Source: Saccharopolyspora spinosa NRRL 18395 (GTDB lineage: Bacteria; Actinomycetota; Actinomycetes; Mycobacteriales; Pseudonocardiaceae). Taken from it: a stretch of 64,000 nucleotides of DNA. Below are positions 59,788 through 64,000 of the stretch, piece by piece (the first letter of the stretch is position 1; each line of letters begins with the position of its first letter). The translations under genes were made by a program, and so were the position numbers. The notes under the pieces are model-generated. The model did no database searches. It was not told where the DNA came from and worked only from the letters and a program-made list of their open reading frames with translations. The DNA lies in assembly GCF_000194155.1 (NCBI RefSeq), contig NZ_GL877879.1, positions 1,457,106 through 1,521,105 of the forward strand, read 5' to 3'.

Positions 59788-60391
59788 TGCAGCGCGGGGT
59801 CATCGTCTTGATGGTCCGCCAGAATCCGCGCTCGACGGCACGAACCCATCCCGAAGGCGTCACCGTTGGATTACACGTGCTTGGAGCGTGCGCGCGTTTG
59901 GATCTTGATTGGCCGCGCCGTCAATCCCGGCGTGCATCAGGTTCGCCCACGGGGCGGCAGATGGTCTCATGTGGACGATCGTGCTGTGTACTTGCATCTC
60001 GCGGTACTCGGTGAACTCGACAGCAGTGAATGATCGACTGGTCCTGGACGGGGCCTCCGTCAGGACCAAAAGGGGAACCCCGGACCGGTCCCAGCCCTGT
60101 GGACCGCGGGTAAGCCGCCTCCAAGATTCAAACGTCGTCCGACCGGGCGGGGCTGCCGTTGGCGGTCGCGGTCTCGGCCGCCAACACCAACGACGGTGCA
60201 CGCTCTCAAGCCGCTGACGCTGGCGACTCACGCCGTAAAGTCCCGACGCAACTCACTCAATGAGACAGACACTTAGCCCATTCGAGTAAGCAGATTGATC
60301 CATTCGACTTGCAACCCTTCCCAGGCGGACACTGAACGTAATTAAATCTGGTCCCACTCGCCACCTGAAGCGACACAGAAATGGGGACTGG
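59788..60391. other. 600-bp intergenic region, no gene recognised
   Basis: Short frames exist on both strands, but none has a convincing ribosome site, conserved look or consistent codon use. Base composition dips toward A+T near 60230-60360, where the promoter of the next gene probably lies. Confidence 0.4.
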
Positions 60392-61048
60392 ATGGCTCGG
60401 GAGCACGTAAGCGGATACGAGACACGCGACGGAAAAGTGGTTGGCAGCTACACCCGGCGCAAAAGATCCACGGGCGTGGTCATGGCCGGCGTTGTCGGCG
60501 GAGCGGTCGCGCTGGGTGGTGGCGGCACAGCATCTCTGGATGCGCTGTCCGCGCTGCGCAGCCGACCGGCTCAAACCTCGAAGAGCAGCGCCCGCAACGT
60601 TGAGGTCCGAACGTTCGCCCGGTTGAAGATCAAGGGGTACCAGGTCAAGCAAAACTCGCGATCGCAGTTCGGATCCTGCAAGGACAAGGCATACGGTCAG
60701 GTCGAGCGCTTCTTCGCCGCCCATCCATGCCGCTCGCTACACCGTTTCATGGCGGAGCTGGTTTCTCCGAGTGGCATCTCGGTGCTGGTGGCGGTTTCAG
60801 TTGTCGACATGCCCAATGCAGCAAGTGCTGCCGAATTCAAGGATCTCGTGGACGTGCACGGCACCGGAAACGTCCTTGAGCTACCGAAGGAGATGAGGCG
60901 TTACCGGACCGTGGAGTTCACCGGCTACCGCTACGGTTCGCGGCAAGACGACACGCTGGTGACGAACGTGCAAGTCGAGCCGTTCGGCCGAAGCCGCAGC
61001 GCTGCCATCGCCGCCGAGGTGCTGAGTCTGGCTCTTGAAGCCAAATGA
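60392..61048 (+). CDS. one-helix membrane-anchored hypothetical protein, 218 aa
   Basis: It starts MAREHVSGYETRDGKVVGSY, TRRKRSTG, a style seen in small actinobacterial proteins, then a helix (VVMAGVVGGAVALGGGGTAS) and an outer domain RTFARLKIKGYQVKQNSRSQ, FGSCKDKAYGQVERFFAAHP, CRSLHRFMAELVSPSGISVL and EFKDLVDVHGTGNVLELPKE. Two cysteines in the first half of the outer domain (GSC...HPC) could form a disulfide. I do not know the family. It converges on priA with 6 bp between. Confidence 0.75.
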   Translation: MAREHVSGYETRDGKVVGSYTRRKRSTGVVMAGVVGGAVALGGGGTASLDALSALRSRPAQTSKSSARNVEVRTFARLKIKGYQVKQNSRSQFGSCKDKAYGQVERFFAAHPCRSLHRFMAELVSPSGISVLVAVSVVDMPNAASAAEFKDLVDVHGTGNVLELPKEMRRYRTVEFTGYRYGSRQDDTLVTNVQVEPFGRSRSAAIAAEVLSLALEAK

Positions 61049-61054
61049 TCAGTC

Positions 61055-63082
61055 CTAGAGCATTTCCAGGGGATCCAGGCGGACTTGGAGTTCTGCGGCC
61101 TTCCGTGCCGCTCGGACCGCTTGGGCCGCGTGGAGGGAGCCCGCCAGGGCTCGGCCTTCGGACCGGTCGACGCGGACGATCAGGCGTTCCCGCTCCGAGC
61201 TGCCGTCCTCGTCGACCTCGCCCAGCGGCACCGGGCCGAGGACTTCAGCGGTCGCAGGCAGGTCCGCCGAGTCCAGCAGGGCCTCGATCGCCTCCGGCGT
61301 GCCGTCCACCGCGGCGACGCGGCGGGCCGGCGGGAAGCCGAGCTCCGTGCGCTCGGCGAGTTCCAGGGATGCGAACCATGCCGGATCCCAGCGCACCAGT
61401 GCTTGCACCGGTTGCAGCGACGAGTCGGCCATGACCACCACCCGCCCACCATCGCGGGCGGGCCGGACCAGCGCTGCCGCCGCGAACCACAGCCGCAGCG
61501 CCGTCTCGGCCGCGCGGAGCTCGGGGCGGCCCAGCAGGGTCCGGCCGTCCAGCAGCAGCGCCGCGCCGTAGCCGCCTTCGGCGACCGGCTCGGCGCCCGG
61601 CGTGCACACGATCAGCGCCGGCTTCGCCGGCACCTTCGCCAAGATCTCGCCCGCACCGGAGGTCCGCACCGACACGTTGCTGAACGCTCGCCCGAGCTCC
61701 TCCGCAGTGCGGCTGGCGCCGACCGCTATGGCGCGCAGCCGCCGCGAGCCGCAGGAGCCGCACTTGAACGCCGCTTCCGCGGCTCCGCACCAACTGCACG
61801 CCGCCGGCTTCGGCGCTCCGCCTTCGCTGCCTCCCGGCAGCGCCAGCGGCCCCGCGCACCGGCGGCACCTCGCTCGCTCGCGGCAGTCGCCGCACGCGAG
61901 CGCCGGCACGTAGCCGCGCCGCGGCACCTGCACCAGCACCGGCGCTCCCACATCTAGCGCGGCTCGCGCCGCTTCGAACGCCACCGATGGCAGCCGCGCC
62001 GCGCGCGCCGCCGGGTCGCGGGCCAGCTGGGTGTCGTCTTCGCCGATCGCGGTTACCCGCGGCGCCGCTGCCCGCACTTCCGTGCGGTGTGCGACCAGTT
62101 CGTTTGCCCAACCGGATTCGGCCAGCAGTGCCGCTTCGGCGGTTCGGGCGAATGCTCCGACGATCAGCGCCGCTCCCGCCGCGTGCGCGCGTTGGGTCAG
62201 CACGTCCCGGGTGTGCGGGTAGGGCACCTGCGGGTAGCTGTGCAGGTCGTCCCCGTCGTCCCAGACCGCCGCGAAGCCCAGGTCGTGGACCGGGGCGAAC
62301 ATCGCCGCGCGCGTTCCGATCACGACGCGCACCGCGCCGCGCAGCACGGCCAGCCAACGGCGGTAGCGCATCGACGGGGCGAGATCGGCGGCCAGAGCGA
62401 CGACGCCTTCCTCGCCGAGGAGCGCCGTGCAGGCGTCTTGCAGTCGTTGCAGGTCTCGGTGGTCGGGTACGACGATCAGCGCGCCGCGGCCGGCCGCCGC
62501 CGCGGTGGCGGCGGCTTCGGCGAGGCGAGTGGGCCAGTCCTCGCCGGGTAGTGCCTGCCAGACCGCCCGAGCCGATCGCCCAGCATGCACGGCGTCCAAA
62601 AAGGACGTTCCGTGCTGGTAGCGGGCCCACGCTTCGGCCGTGGGCCTGGGCGGCGGTGGTCCGGGTTCACGAGGGGCGGATTTCTCCGCCGCGGCGTGCC
62701 GGGGCGGGATCGCCAGGCGCACCACGTCGGCGAGCATTCCGCCGTAGCGGGTGGCCACTGCGCGGGTCAACTCCAGCAGCTGCGGGGTCAGCACCGGTTC
62801 CGGGGAGGGGATCCGCTCGACCCAGGACAAGGTGCCCTGGAAGTCGGTGGTCTCGTTGCGCTCCAGCAGGTAGCCGTCGACCAGCTTGCCCCGGAAGCGC
62901 ATCCGCACCCGACAGCCCGGCACCGCCTCGGCGTCCAGCCGGTCGGGCACCAGGTAGTCGAACGGGCGGTCCAGGTGCACCGGCAGCGGGACGTCGACCA
63001 GCACGCGGGCCACCGGTCGGGTCGCCGCCGCAGGCCGATCTGCCGTCGCCCCCTCCCGCTTCCGGGGTTGTGCACCTGCCAT
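61055..63082 (-). CDS. priA: PriA-like primosome protein lacking helicase motifs
   Basis: This 675-residue protein has the PriA N-terminal 3'-DNA-binding domain (RVLVDVPLPVHLDRPFDYLV, GCRVRMRFRGKLVDGYLLER) and the zinc region with eight Cys (ACGDCRERARCRRCAGPLAL, ACSWCGAAEAAFKCGSCGSR). The helicase core is degenerate: no G-x-G-K-S/T is seen near GRGALIVVPDHRDLQRL, and the Walker B place reads FAAVWDDGDDLHSYPQ instead of D-E-E-H. This is the known state of actinobacterial PriA, which probably acts structurally at replication restart. Start at 63082. Confidence 0.92.
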   Translation of the reverse strand: MAGAQPRKREGATADRPAAATRPVARVLVDVPLPVHLDRPFDYLVPDRLDAEAVPGCRVRMRFRGKLVDGYLLERNETTDFQGTLSWVERIPSPEPVLTPQLLELTRAVATRYGGMLADVVRLAIPPRHAAAEKSAPREPGPPPPRPTAEAWARYQHGTSFLDAVHAGRSARAVWQALPGEDWPTRLAEAAATAAAAGRGALIVVPDHRDLQRLQDACTALLGEEGVVALAADLAPSMRYRRWLAVLRGAVRVVIGTRAAMFAPVHDLGFAAVWDDGDDLHSYPQVPYPHTRDVLTQRAHAAGAALIVGAFARTAEAALLAESGWANELVAHRTEVRAAAPRVTAIGEDDTQLARDPAARAARLPSVAFEAARAALDVGAPVLVQVPRRGYVPALACGDCRERARCRRCAGPLALPGGSEGGAPKPAACSWCGAAEAAFKCGSCGSRRLRAIAVGASRTAEELGRAFSNVSVRTSGAGEILAKVPAKPALIVCTPGAEPVAEGGYGAALLLDGRTLLGRPELRAAETALRLWFAAAALVRPARDGGRVVVMADSSLQPVQALVRWDPAWFASLELAERTELGFPPARRVAAVDGTPEAIEALLDSADLPATAEVLGPVPLGEVDEDGSSERERLIVRVDRSEGRALAGSLHAAQAVRAARKAAELQVRLDPLEML

Positions 63083-63538
63083 GCCTCTTCTCTACCAGAG
63101 CACCCGGGCCCGACCGTCAACAGCACGTCAGAACGGACTCGCCGGGCGTCAGGACCTCGTCCGGGACGTCGGTGGCGGGGGCCGCCCGGGCGTAGGCGGG
63201 GCCGCGCGGCTGATTAGCTGCCGGTCGGGGTCGTCATCGGGCCCCGGGCAGGCACGCAACTGCGTCACAAGGCCCAGACGGTTTCCGACCCCGCGTGCCG
63301 ACCGGCTCAGCAAATCCCGATCGTCCGATCCGAGCATGCAGTGGCGGATCGGCTCATTCCTGCCCAGCTCGCCCGGCCACGACGGGAGAAAACCTCGTCG
63401 ACACCCGCAGCTCCGCGCGTCCACACGATCACTGACGGCGGACATCCTCACCGGAAGCGATCACGGCCGTTCATCTGGTCACACCGACGACAGCGGAACC
63501 AACATCAAAACCCGAGCACCCGACCAGGACGTACCGAG
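63083..63538. other. intergenic region, no gene recognised
   Basis: These 456 bp contain only weak overlapping frames on both strands. I see no RNA gene, clear hairpin or repeat. Confidence 0.4.
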
Positions 63539-64000
63539 CTAGGCGTTGTTCGTCCGGCCATTCCGGGATGCCAGGTCACGCCAGGTCTTCTCGAGCTCCC
63601 GCATCGCAGGCAATCTGTCTTCGACGGTCCGCAGATCTGTTGCGGTCCAGGCTCCCTGCCGGACCATGCGTTTCGCGCGCTCGACGTTGGCTGCGCGCTG
63701 ACCGTCCGGATCGAATCCCGGCGGCATCGCCTCCAAATGCCGTTCCATCCGGCCCGCCAACTCCGCCAACTCCGCAATCCCCGCCAAGTTACCGAGCCGC
63801 TCCAGCCGCTCGGACTCCGGTAAATCAAGCAACTCCGCCACTCGCGGCAACCGGCCATCCAACCACGCCACCTGCTCCGGCCCACCCAGAACGATGTCGG
63901 CAGCGGCCGTTGGCTGCAAACCCTCTGCCCGCGACACAGTCGCTGCGGAACCACCACCACGGCTGCCTCCGGCAGGGGCGCGTAGTCCGCCATGCTGAAT
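63539..64000 (-). CDS. hypothetical protein, 5' end beyond the window
   Basis: The frame is open from the window edge to TAG at 63539. The last 130 residues are helical and charged: GPEQVAWLDGRLPRVAELLD, LPESERLERLGNLAGIAELA, ELAGRMERHLEAMPPGFDPD, GAWTATDLRTVEDRLPAMRE. The part near the edge is Gly/Ala-rich (LRAPAGGSRGGGSAATVSRA), so GTG at 63937 is a possible start. I do not recognise the family. Confidence 0.5.
   Translation of the reverse strand: MQHGGLRAPAGGSRGGGSAATVSRAEGLQPTAAADIVLGGPEQVAWLDGRLPRVAELLDLPESERLERLGNLAGIAELAELAGRMERHLEAMPPGFDPDGQRAANVERAKRMVRQGAWTATDLRTVEDRLPAMRELEKTWRDLASRNGRTNNA

Noticed and set aside
59860..60231. 123-codon minus-strand frame as a gene
   Set aside because: Low-quality, Arg-rich N-terminal half, no ribosome site and no recognisable family.

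Overview
The window is high-GC DNA (GTG and TTG starts are frequent, genes sit close together) whose content and gene order point to an actinobacterium of the Pseudonocardiales, most like a Saccharopolyspora. The clues are RbpA, WhiA, a PriA without helicase motifs, an ECF42-type sigma factor, an XRE/DUF5753 regulator beside a DUF6879 gene, and the blocks ctaB|tkt-tal, secG-tpiA-pgk-gap-whiA-yvcK-rapZ-uvrC and def-fmt-rsmB-rpe-ribD-ribE-ribBA-ribH. The genus is an inference from sequence style, not a database result.

Layout. 0-5 kb: an ABC exporter operon with its GbsR/MarR-type regulator, a quinone oxidoreductase and heme O synthase (ctaB). 5.4-8.7 kb: transketolase and transaldolase, closed by a strong terminator; zwf-opcA-pgl, which usually follow in actinobacteria, are not here. 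8.7-16 kb: a decayed gene pair, a secreted GHL10 glycosidase-like protein, an SBF-type transporter next to an isocitrate-lyase-fold enzyme, an RraA-type aldolase and an ECF42 sigma factor with its YciI partner. 16-25.2 kb: rbpA, secG and the lower glycolysis genes, then whiA-yvcK-rapZ-uvrC. 25.2-27.8 kb: a 1.4-kb foreign insert between 135-bp direct repeats at the start of a metallo-beta-lactamase-fold gene. 28-36.8 kb: a GH172-type arabinofuranosidase, two membrane-anchored unknowns, a DHOD-like enzyme divergent from a DeoR regulator and MFS transporter, a nucleotidyltransferase and an FKBP isomerase. 37-43.9 kb: the riboflavin operon, rpe, an amino acid permease and OsmC. 44-47.5 kb: cytosine deaminase, rsmB, fmt and def.

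47.5-61 kb separates def from priA, which are close neighbours in many actinobacteria. Its first 6.2 kb looks like an accessory island. It starts and ends at inverted copies of an 18-base motif. On the minus strand it carries a small Cys protein, a DUF6879 gene, an XRE regulator split by an IS66-family element with a perfect 8-bp target duplication, and then a run of very short, mostly overlapping genes, several with Cys-x2-Cys or similar pairs. A frameshifted copy of two of these genes lies beside tal at 9.0-9.4 kb. The rest of the gap holds a frameshifted gamma-glutamyltransferase, a DUF4015 glycosidase-like protein, a NodB deacetylase lipoprotein, a broken and an intact GNAT gene, and a membrane-anchored unknown.

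A family of short palindromes with the core TTTC-A/C-A-T-T/C/G-GAAA recurs at gene 3' ends across the window, including one perfect 44-bp palindrome that overlaps the sigma factor stop codon. The most novel material is the island with its micro-gene chain, the direct-repeat insert at 25-27 kb and this palindrome family.
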